From NCBI GenBank assembly GCA_021405325.1, contig QWII01000064.1, forward strand, positions 1 to 64,000: a DNA stretch of 64,000 nt, read 5' to 3'. A program made the translations under genes and the position numbers. The notes under the pieces are model-generated. The model had not been told where the DNA came from and did not search any database. It saw only the letters and a program-made list of their open reading frames with translations. This DNA comes from Caldilinea sp. CFX5 (GTDB lineage Bacteria > Chloroflexota > Anaerolineae > Caldilineales > Caldilineaceae). Below, piece after piece: positions 48,364 to 57,237 of the stretch. Each line of letters opens with the position of its first letter. Within the stretch, counting starts at the first letter, position 1.

Positions 48364-48413
48364 CGTTCCCTGTCAACCGCCAGACAGTGACAAGTGAGCG
48401 GTTGACAGGAACG
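48364..48413 (-). terminator. hairpin at the end of the GH127 gene
   Basis: CGTTCCCTGTCAACCGC (48364-48380) pairs with GCGGTTGACAGGAACG (48398-48413), with one bulged base. It lies five bases beyond the minus-strand stop at 48418. It lacks a T-run in either direction, so it is a candidate terminator only. Confidence 0.5.
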
Positions 48414-48417
48414 CAGA

Positions 48418-50316
48418 TCATTCAGCCAACAGCGGAAACTCCGTCACACGCAGATTCGTGCAACCATACGGGATCAACGCCACCTCTTCCAGCGGCTCAC
48501 CACTGGCGACCGGGCTAAGCGGGGGCGGGGCGGCGGCGCTATGTTGCAGACCCCAGCCCGGCACGCGACGCCCTTTGGCATAGGCGACGACCGGCGCGTT
48601 GCCGGGCGCAAAGGGCGGATTGCCAACGGGTTGCTGAGCAAAGTGGAAGCTGGCGGCGGGGTTGGTTTCGTCGACTTGTAGGGCGTAGTTCCAGGGCGTC
48701 GTCGGGTAGACTTCCCAGTCGCCGTGGGGCAGTTCGCCGCGGAAGTGTTGCCACTCTTCCTCAATGCGCAAGCTATAGACCAGCGGGCCACGGCTCATAG
48801 TGACGCTGTTGTTATAGCGGCGCTCCGCCTGCACCGGCATCGGCAGGAGCAACTTGACTACGTCCCCGGCGTGCCACTCGCGCGCCAGGCGGTAAAACTG
48901 ACCGCTGGTTACGGCATGAAGCGCCTCTTGATCAACGCTGACCGTTGCCCCCGTCGCCCAGGCGGGAATACGGAGATAGAGGGGGAAAGTCACCGGCTCC
49001 GGCGTCAACACGGTGAAGGTCAAGGTGTTGTCAAAGGGGTAGTCGGTCTCTAACTTGAGCTGGACAGGGACGCCCTTGATGGTTGTGTCAACGTAACTTG
49101 GCGCATAAGCGACTGCCGCAATGCCCTCGTCTGGGCTAGTCATCCAGAGGTGAGCGGCGAATTTGGGCCAGCCCTGGTGCATGTTGGCGGTGCAGCAACC
49201 ATAGTGCGGTTCGAGGCCAAAGATGTTGGCGTCGGCGGCGTTGGTTTCAAACCAGCGATCTTCGCTCACTTTACAGAGAATCTGGTTCGCTTGCTGGTCA
49301 TACTGGTGCGCCCACATATCAGGCGAGAAGGTGGCGGGGAGGGCGTTAAAGGCAATGCGTTCCAGCCGGTCGGCCAGCGCCGGTTCGCCCAGAATGCTCA
49401 AGAGGACTTCCAGTGAAAACATATATTCGACGACGGCGCAGAGTTCGGTGCCTTGCGACGGGTTTTTGCCGGCGTAATGTTCATCGCCGGTAAAGACGCC
49501 GGTGGCCTGACCGTGCCAGCGATCCAACGTTTCCATAAATTGAAACGCGGCGGTACGATCCCGTTCATCCTGGGATTGGCGATACCAGACGCCGGGCAAC
49601 TTGATTGCCATCGCGTTATTGACCACATGGGTGGCCTGGTTGGCCCACCCTTCGCGCACCTTTTCGCGGTCGCGGAAATCGGCGAAATGTTCACGCCAGT
49701 CAAAGCCCTGTTCCTGCACCTTGGCGGCCAGGGCCAGCAACCACGCTTCGCCGGTCTGTTCATAGAGCCAGTGGATGCTCAACACCAGATCCGCCCAGCG
49801 TGACCGGCCCCAAACAAAGAGCGGACGTTCATCGAGCAACGCATCCAACCGCTGCAAAAAGCGCAACATGGTGATGAGGACGCGGTGATCCTCGCTGGTG
49901 TCGTAGTATTGGGTCAGCGCCTTGAAGAGTACATAGACCGGCCAGGGATCATAGGCCTGATAGCGGTTGCCGTAAGCTGTGTCGCGGATGGGGCCGAGCC
50001 AGCCGTCTTCATGCTGGTGGGTGAGAATATAATCCAGCCAGAAACCGATCTTGCCCTTGAGCCGGTCGTCGTCGAGCAAATAGGCCAGGGGGACGATGCC
50101 GTCGAGCCAGTAGGGGCCGCGCTCCCAGCCCTCGGCCTGCCCGCCGATCCAGGCGCTGTCGGCGACGTCGGGCCAGAACTCGTCGAGGTGGCCGCTCAAG
50201 CCGTCGGCCTGGATGCGTAGTTGATCGTGGAGCCAGCCCAGCGGGCGGATCGCGCCGAGGGGCAAGGGACGAAAGACAGGTGGTAACAGGGGGGCGGTTT
50301 CGGGTGTGTTTGTCAT
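48418..50316 (-). CDS. GH127-family glycosidase (beta-L-arabinofuranosidase-like)
   Basis: A 632-residue cytosolic protein of the DUF1680/GH127 family. RPLPLGAIRPLGWLHDQLRIQADGLSGHLDEFWPD and EGWERGPYWLDGIVPLAYLL mark the N-terminal (alpha/alpha)6 barrel. PHYGCCTANMHQGWPKFAAHLW near residue 370 contains the paired cysteines, one of which acts as nucleophile and zinc ligand in characterised beta-L-arabinofuranosidases. The C-terminal beta-sandwich has FPLYLRIPAWATGATV and VTMSRGPLVYSLRIE. No signal peptide is present. It lies in front of the Wadjet operon without obvious functional connection. Confidence 0.9.
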   Translation of the reverse strand: MTNTPETAPLLPPVFRPLPLGAIRPLGWLHDQLRIQADGLSGHLDEFWPDVADSAWIGGQAEGWERGPYWLDGIVPLAYLLDDDRLKGKIGFWLDYILTHQHEDGWLGPIRDTAYGNRYQAYDPWPVYVLFKALTQYYDTSEDHRVLITMLRFLQRLDALLDERPLFVWGRSRWADLVLSIHWLYEQTGEAWLLALAAKVQEQGFDWREHFADFRDREKVREGWANQATHVVNNAMAIKLPGVWYRQSQDERDRTAAFQFMETLDRWHGQATGVFTGDEHYAGKNPSQGTELCAVVEYMFSLEVLLSILGEPALADRLERIAFNALPATFSPDMWAHQYDQQANQILCKVSEDRWFETNAADANIFGLEPHYGCCTANMHQGWPKFAAHLWMTSPDEGIAAVAYAPSYVDTTIKGVPVQLKLETDYPFDNTLTFTVLTPEPVTFPLYLRIPAWATGATVSVDQEALHAVTSGQFYRLAREWHAGDVVKLLLPMPVQAERRYNNSVTMSRGPLVYSLRIEEEWQHFRGELPHGDWEVYPTTPWNYALQVDETNPAASFHFAQQPVGNPPFAPGNAPVVAYAKGRRVPGWGLQHSAAAPPPLSPVASGEPLEEVALIPYGCTNLRVTEFPLLAE

Positions 50317-50425
50317 AGTTGGTCTTCCTCTATTTACAATATCCCAGATACCATACTCGTCACGCTGCTCCGCGGCGGAATGCAGGCGGGAGCCTGGGGG
50401 CGCGGCGGAACGAGCAAACGAGCAA

Positions 50426-51565
50426 TCAAGGCAAGTGTTGTAGGACGTAGGTATGATGAATCCGTTCTTGCTCCAGTCGTAGTTGGTTGGCAGCCAGGGA
50501 ATCGTACAAGGTGCGTTCGTCGGGGGTGAGTTGGGATGGCGGCGCCAGGGATGTGGGCATCCCTGGCACCACGAATGGCTGAAAGGCGGCGAACGTTGCC
50601 TGATCCATCATTAGTGACTGCGTTTGGGGGAAAAGGGTGCGCACCTGGGCTAAGATTTGAAAGCCTTGGACATCCAGATCGCCCCAATACCAGATGGCGC
50701 ACTGGTACAGCCAATTGACCGTGCGCAGGCTGTTGACTTGAAAGCCCTGGCCCCAGAGGGCAATGGTATCCGTCAACGACGGCAAGGTGAGAAAATTCAT
50801 TTTGTTTTCCGTGATGATCACCCGTTTCCCGGCCAACGACAATGCTGTTGCTTGGGAAAACGGTAGACTCAGATCAGGGCTGGGCCACTGCAAGGCTGGT
50901 TGCCACGCCGGGTCGAGCAGCCGTAAGCGGAGCAACGGTTCATCATAGCGCAGATAAAAGCGCCGTTCAAAGCTTGTCTCTTCGGGCCGGATCGCATCGA
51001 CAGGCAGCAACCCATCCAGCAGTTGGCGCAGGATGGCGCTGTTCTCTTCGATAAATTTGGTATGCACCGCAATTGGCAACTCGCGCAGATACAACCCTGG
51101 CCGGGGATGGGCCAGAAAGTAGGCGCAGACTTGTAACAATTCCGGCCAAACATTCAGGTTCTCCACCAGCCGTTGGGGGTAGCGCGCCAACCAATCGACC
51201 AGTTGGGGGAGCTGTTGCCGGGTCAGGTCAACCATTGCGCGAAAGCGGTCAACTTCCCGTTGTTTGCCCAGCAGCCGTAAAAAATCACGTTCGGTTTCGA
51301 TCAAAAGCTGGGCCGGCAGCGATTGCTCGCCATAGCGGCGGGTGGTGCGAGTTTCTAAGACCACTGTGTAACCGTAGCCGGTCGTCGCTTTGGCCTGGGC
51401 CAGCAGATCGGTTACCCACTTTTTTAACTCGGTATAGGCCACCGACGCGGCCGGCTTGCCAAAGGGGATCTCCAGCGGGAAGAACGGCTCGCCGGTGATC
51501 TTACTGCGCAGGAAGGGCCAGTAGTGGCGCTGGGTTTTCTGTGTGATTTCCTGTGGCGTGATCAT
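50426..51565 (-). CDS. jetD: JetD, Wadjet type I nuclease subunit
   Basis: The 379-residue protein has an N-terminal DUF3322 region (VAYTELKKWVTDLLAQAKATTGYGYTVVLETRTTRRYGEQSLPAQLLIETERDFLRLLGK) and a C-terminal DUF2220 toprim-like domain. The toprim motifs are VIITENKMNFLTLPSL, with its glutamate, and IWYWGDLDVQGFQILAQVRTLFP, with the DxD. In characterised Wadjet systems JetD cleaves plasmid DNA captured by JetABC. Its start lies 65 bases inside jetC, so translation is coupled. It is the last gene of the operon. Confidence 0.93.
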   Translation of the reverse strand: MITPQEITQKTQRHYWPFLRSKITGEPFFPLEIPFGKPAASVAYTELKKWVTDLLAQAKATTGYGYTVVLETRTTRRYGEQSLPAQLLIETERDFLRLLGKQREVDRFRAMVDLTRQQLPQLVDWLARYPQRLVENLNVWPELLQVCAYFLAHPRPGLYLRELPIAVHTKFIEENSAILRQLLDGLLPVDAIRPEETSFERRFYLRYDEPLLRLRLLDPAWQPALQWPSPDLSLPFSQATALSLAGKRVIITENKMNFLTLPSLTDTIALWGQGFQVNSLRTVNWLYQCAIWYWGDLDVQGFQILAQVRTLFPQTQSLMMDQATFAAFQPFVVPGMPTSLAPPSQLTPDERTLYDSLAANQLRLEQERIHHTYVLQHLP

Positions 51566-54500
51566 CCTCTATCCCTGTGCCGTTTTGGTAGGCAAGCCGC
51601 TGGGCGCGCAGTTGCTGAATGGTCATCGTTTCAACCTGCGAGTAGTTGCCATCGGTGTTGTTAAAGACAAAGTGACAGGCGGCAATATACGGCTCGACAA
51701 TATGGATGCCGGTCATGGGGGTGACGACCAGCAGTTGCAATTCCAGTTCTTTGAAGAGCGCCATTGCGTACCGGGAGTTCTCCTGATCCGAGCGGCTAAA
51801 GGCTTCATCGACGACGACAAAACGAAACGCGCCGCTCTGCGCTTCGCCCGCCTTCAGGCCATATTGGTAGGCAATGGCCGAGGCGAGAATGGTATAGGCC
51901 AGCTTGGCCTTTTGCCCGCCCGATTTGCCGGCAGAATCGGAGTAATATTCCTTGATGCTGTCATCGGCGCGATAACGTTCGGTAGCGGCAAAGTCGAGCC
52001 ACTGGCGCACATCGGTCACTTTGTCGGTCCAGCGCGCCTCCTCTTTGAACTTGGTGATGAGCGCTTGAATGCGGCGGAAACTGGCTTCGTAATCCTCTTC
52101 TTGTTGCCGTATCGACAAGCTCACGGTGAAACGGCGACCCACATCGGGCAGACAGGCTTGCAACTCCTGTTTGAAAGCACGAATTTCGGCATCGCGACTG
52201 GCTTCGGTGTGCAACTCGATGTAGGTGTCGCTGGTGTAGTTGATGGTGCGCAGCGAGACGTTGAGGGTGGCGATATTTTCCTCAATCTCCTCCTGGTAGC
52301 GGTGGAGGTCGCCATGTAGGAGGGCGATGTTCTCGATCACCTTTTCGTTGAGCAGGCTTTTGAAGCGTTCGCGATAGCGGGGCAGATCATCCTGGCGGAT
52401 GCGCAGCAGTTCGCGCTCAAATTCGGGGATGGCGTTGACCGTGGCGTCAAAGTCGGCGGTCTCGTCGGGGTAGGTCGATTTGTACTCCTGCATTGCCTTG
52501 ATGAGTGTCCCCATGTGGGTGTTGCGGCGGCGTTCGGCGGTGCTGCGGGCTTGGCGGTAATGTTCTTCGATCTGGCGGCGCTCACTGTTGATGTTGACCA
52601 GGGTCAAGGTCACTTTGAGCAACTGGTCGATCTGGACGCTGACTTTGGCTAACGAGGCTTGCCGCCGCTGCTCTAATTCCTGCTGGCATTCGTAAAGTTC
52701 GCGTTGGTATTGTTGACGCAGATGCTCGACCTGGCCGCTGCTCTTGACAACGCTGCGCAACTCCTGATCCTCAGCGGTGATCTGCTCTTGCATCTGGCGT
52801 AGTTCGCTCTGTAATTGTTGGAGGCGGTTTGAGCTTTGTTCCAGGCGCGCCTTCTGGTCGGCCAGTGTACGAAGACAGGTCTCTTCACTCTGCCAGTCGA
52901 TGGCGGCAAAGGAGTCAAAGCTCAACAGGTTTTCCAGCCGTTGACCGAGGGTGTGTAAATTGCGTTGTTGCCGGCGCGCCCCTTCCAGGGCGGTGACAAG
53001 CTGTTGGCGCTGCTTTTCCAGGGTGGCGACTTCTTGTTCAATGGCGCGGATTTTGTCGGCGTTGGTCCAGCCGAGGATGTAGCTGCGCCGGTCGTGGAGA
53101 TCACGGCGGTCATCTTTTTCGTGGCGGCTGCCACCGCTTTTGGTCAGGCCGCTGGGGGTGATCGCTTTGGCGGCGCGGTCAAAGTCGCTCATGTTTTCGC
53201 AGCAGAGATAGTCGAACTGGTGTTGGATCTCGTGTTCGATCCAGCCATAGTAGGGCGTGTCCGGTTTGATTTGCAGCTTGTGGATCAGGGCGTTATCGGC
53301 AAGGGCGCGGGGCGGGGCATAGCTTTCATCGAGCGCCACGCGGTGAAAGACAATGCGCCCGCGCAGGTTGGTCTGGTTGACATAGCGGCTGAAGCGGGGG
53401 TAATGGGTCTCCGGCACGAGTAACCGCAGGCCAAAGTTGTGCAGCAGCCGCTCGACAGCTCCTTCCCAGTTGCGTTCTTTTTCGCGCACGCGCAGCAGTT
53501 CACCGACGAAGGGTACGTCGCTTTCGGGGATTTGCAAGGCATCAAGGATCTGGCTGCGCAGGGCAAGATTCTGGCTGGGGATCTGACTCTGGCGCTGTTT
53601 GAGCGAGGCCAATTCCGCCGTCACCTGTTGCCACTGTTCGTTGACCTGGTTCTGTTGAATGAGCAACTGGCCCAGCGTCTCCTCTACCCGTTGCAACTGC
53701 TGTTCCAACGCCGGTTTGCGCGCTTCGGCCTGGCGGCGGGTTTGGTAGAAGGTCGTCTCGTCGCTGTAGCGGGGCAGGTCAAAGGCGAGGGCGAGATCAT
53801 CGTATTGCCGGGCCAGGGTCTGGCGGCGTTTGACCTCCTGGGCGGCATAGTTCATCTCCTGCGCCAGGGCTTGCAATTGGCGACCGGTCTCGTCGCTGGC
53901 AATGGCAATCTTGAGATCGGTCTCTTGTTGGCGCAAGCCGGCCAGCCGTTGTTCACTGGCGCGCTGCTGGTTTTGCAGCCGCAACAGGTCGCGCACGGTC
54001 TGTTCCAGGGCGCTTTGCAGCAGTTGTTCCTTTTTGGCAGCAAAGTAGACCGGTGTAAGCGCTTCACAAGACGTCAGATCGGCGATCTCCGCTTCGGCCT
54101 GTTGATATTTACCGGCATCCACCATGAGCGGTTCGAGCAGCGCCAGTTGGCGTTCGGCTTTTTGGATGGCGTCGTGGGCGCGAGTCAGGTTTTCATAGTT
54201 TTCGTAGAGACCGCGCACCTTCTCCTGAGCGTCGGTCTTTTCCAACATGTGGTCGCGCACAAAGTCATTCAGGCGGCGGATCTCTTTGATCATCACCGTC
54301 TGGTTGAAGAGTTCCAGCGCCTTTTCCGAACGCAGACCAAAGAGGCGACGAAAGCGTTGGCTGTACTGGTTGAACTGGTCAAAGACTTCGGCCTTCTGGC
54401 TGCGCAGCCGTTTTTTCAGGGCGGCAATGTCGGCAAAGTGGCTGAAATGGCTGGCAATCGCCAGCGGCGTCTGCGCCACGACAAAGAACTTTTGCAACCC

Positions 54501-54917
54501 GTCCTGATGCCAGAAGAATTGGGCCAGTGTAACATCCCGGTCAGCCGCGGCGTTATGAAAGTGAGCGAGCAAAACGGAATAGCTATTGGCGCCACGCAGA
54601 TATTGGGTCTGGCCGCCATAGTCATCGGCGCGCTGGATGCGGCCATACGCACCCAGGACATAGGAGCGTTCGTCCCGTTCGCGCTTGCCCATTGTCCCCG
54701 CCGCCTGGTTATAGTTGCGCTTCTGATTCGGCACGAGCAAGGTGAGCAGAGCATCCACCAGGGTCGATTTGCCGGAACCGTTTTCGCCGGTCAACAGGGC
54801 CGTGTGGCCGCCGGTCGCCATGCGCCAGACCTGCCGGTCAAAGGTGCCCCAGTTGAGGACTTCCAGGCGGTGGAGGCGGAAGCCGGCACACTCGTTTTGG
54901 GTTGGCTGTTCAGGCAT
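51501..54917 (-). CDS. jetC: JetC, Wadjet type I SMC/MukB-like ATPase
   Basis: The 1138-residue protein has the SMC architecture: N-terminal Walker A GENGSGKST (44-52), long coiled coils from about 200 to 460 and 560 to 900 with a hinge-like region between (AVERLLHNFGLRLLVPETHYPRF...), and a C-terminal head with signature KSGGQKAKLAYTILASAIAYQYG and Walker B FRFVVVDEAFSRSD. FRLHRLEVLNWGTFDRQVW is the usual JetC start. I choose the ATG at 54917 with GGGAAGAAG upstream. It would extrude DNA loops to recognise small circular plasmids. The 151-base region upstream holds a hairpin element. Confidence 0.93.
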   Translation of the reverse strand: MPEQPTQNECAGFRLHRLEVLNWGTFDRQVWRMATGGHTALLTGENGSGKSTLVDALLTLLVPNQKRNYNQAAGTMGKRERDERSYVLGAYGRIQRADDYGGQTQYLRGANSYSVLLAHFHNAAADRDVTLAQFFWHQDGLQKFFVVAQTPLAIASHFSHFADIAALKKRLRSQKAEVFDQFNQYSQRFRRLFGLRSEKALELFNQTVMIKEIRRLNDFVRDHMLEKTDAQEKVRGLYENYENLTRAHDAIQKAERQLALLEPLMVDAGKYQQAEAEIADLTSCEALTPVYFAAKKEQLLQSALEQTVRDLLRLQNQQRASEQRLAGLRQQETDLKIAIASDETGRQLQALAQEMNYAAQEVKRRQTLARQYDDLALAFDLPRYSDETTFYQTRRQAEARKPALEQQLQRVEETLGQLLIQQNQVNEQWQQVTAELASLKQRQSQIPSQNLALRSQILDALQIPESDVPFVGELLRVREKERNWEGAVERLLHNFGLRLLVPETHYPRFSRYVNQTNLRGRIVFHRVALDESYAPPRALADNALIHKLQIKPDTPYYGWIEHEIQHQFDYLCCENMSDFDRAAKAITPSGLTKSGGSRHEKDDRRDLHDRRSYILGWTNADKIRAIEQEVATLEKQRQQLVTALEGARRQQRNLHTLGQRLENLLSFDSFAAIDWQSEETCLRTLADQKARLEQSSNRLQQLQSELRQMQEQITAEDQELRSVVKSSGQVEHLRQQYQRELYECQQELEQRRQASLAKVSVQIDQLLKVTLTLVNINSERRQIEEHYRQARSTAERRRNTHMGTLIKAMQEYKSTYPDETADFDATVNAIPEFERELLRIRQDDLPRYRERFKSLLNEKVIENIALLHGDLHRYQEEIEENIATLNVSLRTINYTSDTYIELHTEASRDAEIRAFKQELQACLPDVGRRFTVSLSIRQQEEDYEASFRRIQALITKFKEEARWTDKVTDVRQWLDFAATERYRADDSIKEYYSDSAGKSGGQKAKLAYTILASAIAYQYGLKAGEAQSGAFRFVVVDEAFSRSDQENSRYAMALFKELELQLLVVTPMTGIHIVEPYIAACHFVFNNTDGNYSQVETMTIQQLRAQRLAYQNGTGIEDDHATGNHTENPAPLLALPAQ

Positions 54918-54976
54918 TGGCTTCTTCCCATTCAACATTCATTACGATGTTTGGACCATATCTTCTTTAGCCTGGT

Positions 54977-55082
54977 CTAAGTAGCGGAAAACCAGCAAGA
55001 GTGCCGGGGACGGGCCACTAACATCTGGTAATTGCGAACTACTTCTGGCCCGTCCCCGGCACTCTTGCGTCCCCTAAGTAGC
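54977..55082. mobile_element. 88-base hairpin element flanked by 9-bp direct repeats
   Basis: The 22-base perfect arms 54995-55016 and 55047-55068 (starting GCAAGAGTGCCGGGGA) enclose a 30-base loop. CTAAGTAGC occurs at 54977-54985 and again at 55074-55082, a possible 9-bp target duplication. The inner stem at 24546-24620 is a relative with a compensated base pair. No transposase is encoded. Confidence 0.6.
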
Positions 55083-55088
55083 AGCTTT

Positions 55089-56378
55089 TCAGACGATTGA
55101 TTTGGCCATTGCAAGCGTTAAGCGCTCCTCCACCTGTTGTTGCACAAGCAAATTAGGGATGCGCAAAACGAGTTCGCCCAACTTTGATAAATTGCAACTA
55201 AGCGTAAGGTAGCCCCAATAGTAGAGTAGTGCAAGTATTGCGGATTCAGCACCTGATTCAGTTGCCAGCCTGCGTAGATTAAAATAGTCTTCCAATTCAA
55301 TGATCGTCACGGGCTTTGTTGAATCAAGCGTCTGCTGAATTACCTGTGAGCCTTTGGGTAACTGCGCCAGATACGTAACTATTCGATGATCTGAATCAAC
55401 GGTGGTTTCTACCATAGGCGGTGGATAACCATTGGCTTGTTGTAAATGCTCTAAAAAATGCAAGGTGGCAGCAGGATTATAGATAGACTCGCCACCCTCA
55501 TGGCTAAAGAGCGCGCCATTGTAAAAGGTGCGCATCAGGTGAAGCGCTTCTGCTGTCTGCTCGGCGGACATGTTGCACGTTTCCGTAACCCGGTGTAAAA
55601 GCTGCGTCACCTCCGCTTCGGTAAAACCGCATAGATCATTAAAATCTTCGCGGAAATAGATATTTTCGGCAATATTGAAACCGCTGGAAACATCATTCAG
55701 CACCACCGGGGAGACGCCGGCAATAAAGGTGCGATCCAGCCCACGCCCGCTCATGGCGGCCTTGATCGCTTTGAAAACCGCTTTGAATTCGCCTTCGCCA
55801 AAGACCAGCGCCTCATAACGCTCCTGGTTTTGTGGACGCTCGGCCATGAGCAATTCATTGGCAAAGTTGTCATATTCATCTACCAGCAGGTAGACCTTAT
55901 GTTGCGCCTGTTGCACTACACTAAGCAGCGACCAAAAGGAGACGGTGGCATTGGTTGGATTGATTTCAATCGGACTCAACAGCAAAGATTGGTATTTGAG
56001 CGCAAAGGCTTTGATCTCAGCATTCAGATAGTCGGTCAGAACCTGCTGCTGTTGTTGATAATCGGGCTTCGGCGCAATCACAGAGAAATCCCAGCGCAGG
56101 ATCAGGTATTGGTTGTGCAAGGGCGTTGGTGCAGCGCCGATGGCTAACTCGCTAAAGAGGCGGTCATATTCGTCTGCTTTGGCAATATCGTAATAGTTTT
56201 CCAGTGTGGAGAGCAAAAGACTCTTGCCATAGCGGCGCGGACGCAGAAAGAGCAATGTCTTGCCGACCTCTTCTAGTTGCGCAATACGGTCGGTGCGATC
56301 AACGTAGAGGTAATCTTCGGTGATCAGTTGATAAAAATCATTGTTGCCATACGGGAATTTGATCTTCTTGCCTGTCAT
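55089..56378 (-). CDS. AAA-ATPase_like protein inside the Wadjet operon, apparently lacking its nuclease domain
   Basis: The 429-residue protein starts with the PF09820-type motif FPYGNNDFYQLITEDYLYVDRTDRI and the P-loop LRPRRYGKSLLLSTLENYYD. LLVDEYDNFANELL is the Walker B, and GRGLDRTFIAGVSPVVLNDVSSGFNIAENI is the typical sensor region. Full-length relatives of about 520 residues continue into a PD-(D/E)XK domain; here the protein ends after LRIPNLLVQQQVEERLTLAMAKSIV. It starts 14 bases after jetB, with AAGGTGG between, as if part of the operon. Jet systems do not normally include it. Confidence 0.85.
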   Translation of the reverse strand: MTGKKIKFPYGNNDFYQLITEDYLYVDRTDRIAQLEEVGKTLLFLRPRRYGKSLLLSTLENYYDIAKADEYDRLFSELAIGAAPTPLHNQYLILRWDFSVIAPKPDYQQQQQVLTDYLNAEIKAFALKYQSLLLSPIEINPTNATVSFWSLLSVVQQAQHKVYLLVDEYDNFANELLMAERPQNQERYEALVFGEGEFKAVFKAIKAAMSGRGLDRTFIAGVSPVVLNDVSSGFNIAENIYFREDFNDLCGFTEAEVTQLLHRVTETCNMSAEQTAEALHLMRTFYNGALFSHEGGESIYNPAATLHFLEHLQQANGYPPPMVETTVDSDHRIVTYLAQLPKGSQVIQQTLDSTKPVTIIELEDYFNLRRLATESGAESAILALLYYWGYLTLSCNLSKLGELVLRIPNLLVQQQVEERLTLAMAKSIV

Positions 56379-56392
56379 ACGCCTGCCACCTT

Positions 56393-56998
56393 CTACTCAT
56401 CCTGTTTTTCACCCTCACCATATTCTACCAGTTGATTGCGGATCTCGACTAACTTGTCAGCCGAAAGCTTGGCCTTGATGATGCGTTTGACTTCGTAGCT
56501 CTCTTCCGCTTGCTCGCTCAGGCGGCGCAGAAAGCCGACGGCCACCACCTGGCTGATCACCCGGTCGATCTTGGCTTCGAGGCGGGTGAGATCGGCGCGC
56601 TCCGGGTAGAACTGGCGGATCAGGTCGCGGATCTGGGCTTTGGTCAGGATCAGGCGATCCAGATCCGGCTCGCGGGCGTCGAAATTTTGCAGTTCCTCAC
56701 GCAACAGGACGCAAAGCAGGGTGGCATCGTAGGTCAACCGGGTGCGACGTACAAGGCGGGGCAAGGTCGGCGGGGCTTCTTCCCCTTCCCACTCGTCATC
56801 CTGCGTGGGATCGGGCTGGACGAGATAAGCATAGCCCTCGGCTTCATCAAAGCGCAAGGCCAGTCCAATGGCGGCAAAGTGTTGCCGCACGGCGCTCTGA
56901 TAGGTGAGCAGCGTTTCCCACTCTTTGTCCTCATGATACAGAATATCACTCAGGAGTTTGAGGATGACGGCGGCGTAGGGCAGAATTGGTTGGGTCAT
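56393..56998 (-). CDS. jetB: JetB, Wadjet type I kleisin-associated subunit (DUF4194)
   Basis: A 201-residue DUF4194 protein, mostly helical with winged-helix character: LPYAAVILKLLSDILYHEDKEWETLLTYQSAVRQHFAAIGLALRFDEAEGYAYL, then RRTRLTYDATLLCVLLREELQNFD, and LTKAQIRDLIRQFYPERADLTRLEAKIDRVISQVVAVGFLRRL. It is a MukE-like partner linking the JetA kleisin to JetC. It sits 239 bases downstream of jetA, where a small palindromic element lies in the gap. Confidence 0.92.
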   Translation of the reverse strand: MTQPILPYAAVILKLLSDILYHEDKEWETLLTYQSAVRQHFAAIGLALRFDEAEGYAYLVQPDPTQDDEWEGEEAPPTLPRLVRRTRLTYDATLLCVLLREELQNFDAREPDLDRLILTKAQIRDLIRQFYPERADLTRLEAKIDRVISQVVAVGFLRRLSEQAEESYEVKRIIKAKLSADKLVEIRNQLVEYGEGEKQDE

Positions 56999-57017
56999 AA
57001 GTCTTTTGAAAAGTTAT

Positions 57018-57220
57018 TTGATACTTGTATCAGGCTGGAACACTACAGCGGATGAAGGCGGAAACGGATTGATTTGCTCCTGGGCGAAAACTCAGTATCA
57101 CAGAAATTTTTATTCAATCAATCATTGTTGAATTCAAAACTACTCATCAATACCGAAACATCCGTTCCCGCCTTCATCCGCTGTAGTGTTGTCTGCATCC
57201 TGACACCTTCGTTTGATACT
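57018..57220. mobile_element. MITE-like element with 30-base inverted repeats and 9-bp direct repeats
   Basis: Terminal-type inverted repeats of 30 bases (57040-57069 and near 57161-57190, one mismatch) begin AACACTACAGCGGATGAAGG. The symmetry extends outward as GTATCAGG / CCTGACAC. TTTGATACT flanks the whole at 57018-57026 and 57212-57220. The AT-rich centre has no coding capacity. It lies exactly between jetA and jetB. Confidence 0.65.
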
Positions 57221-57237
57221 CACGATATTTTACAACA

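Noticed and set aside
53439..54980. A 513-codon plus-strand open frame
   Set aside because: It lies wholly antisense to jetC, has no ribosome binding site or recognisable motif, and its composition mirrors the codon bias of the real gene.
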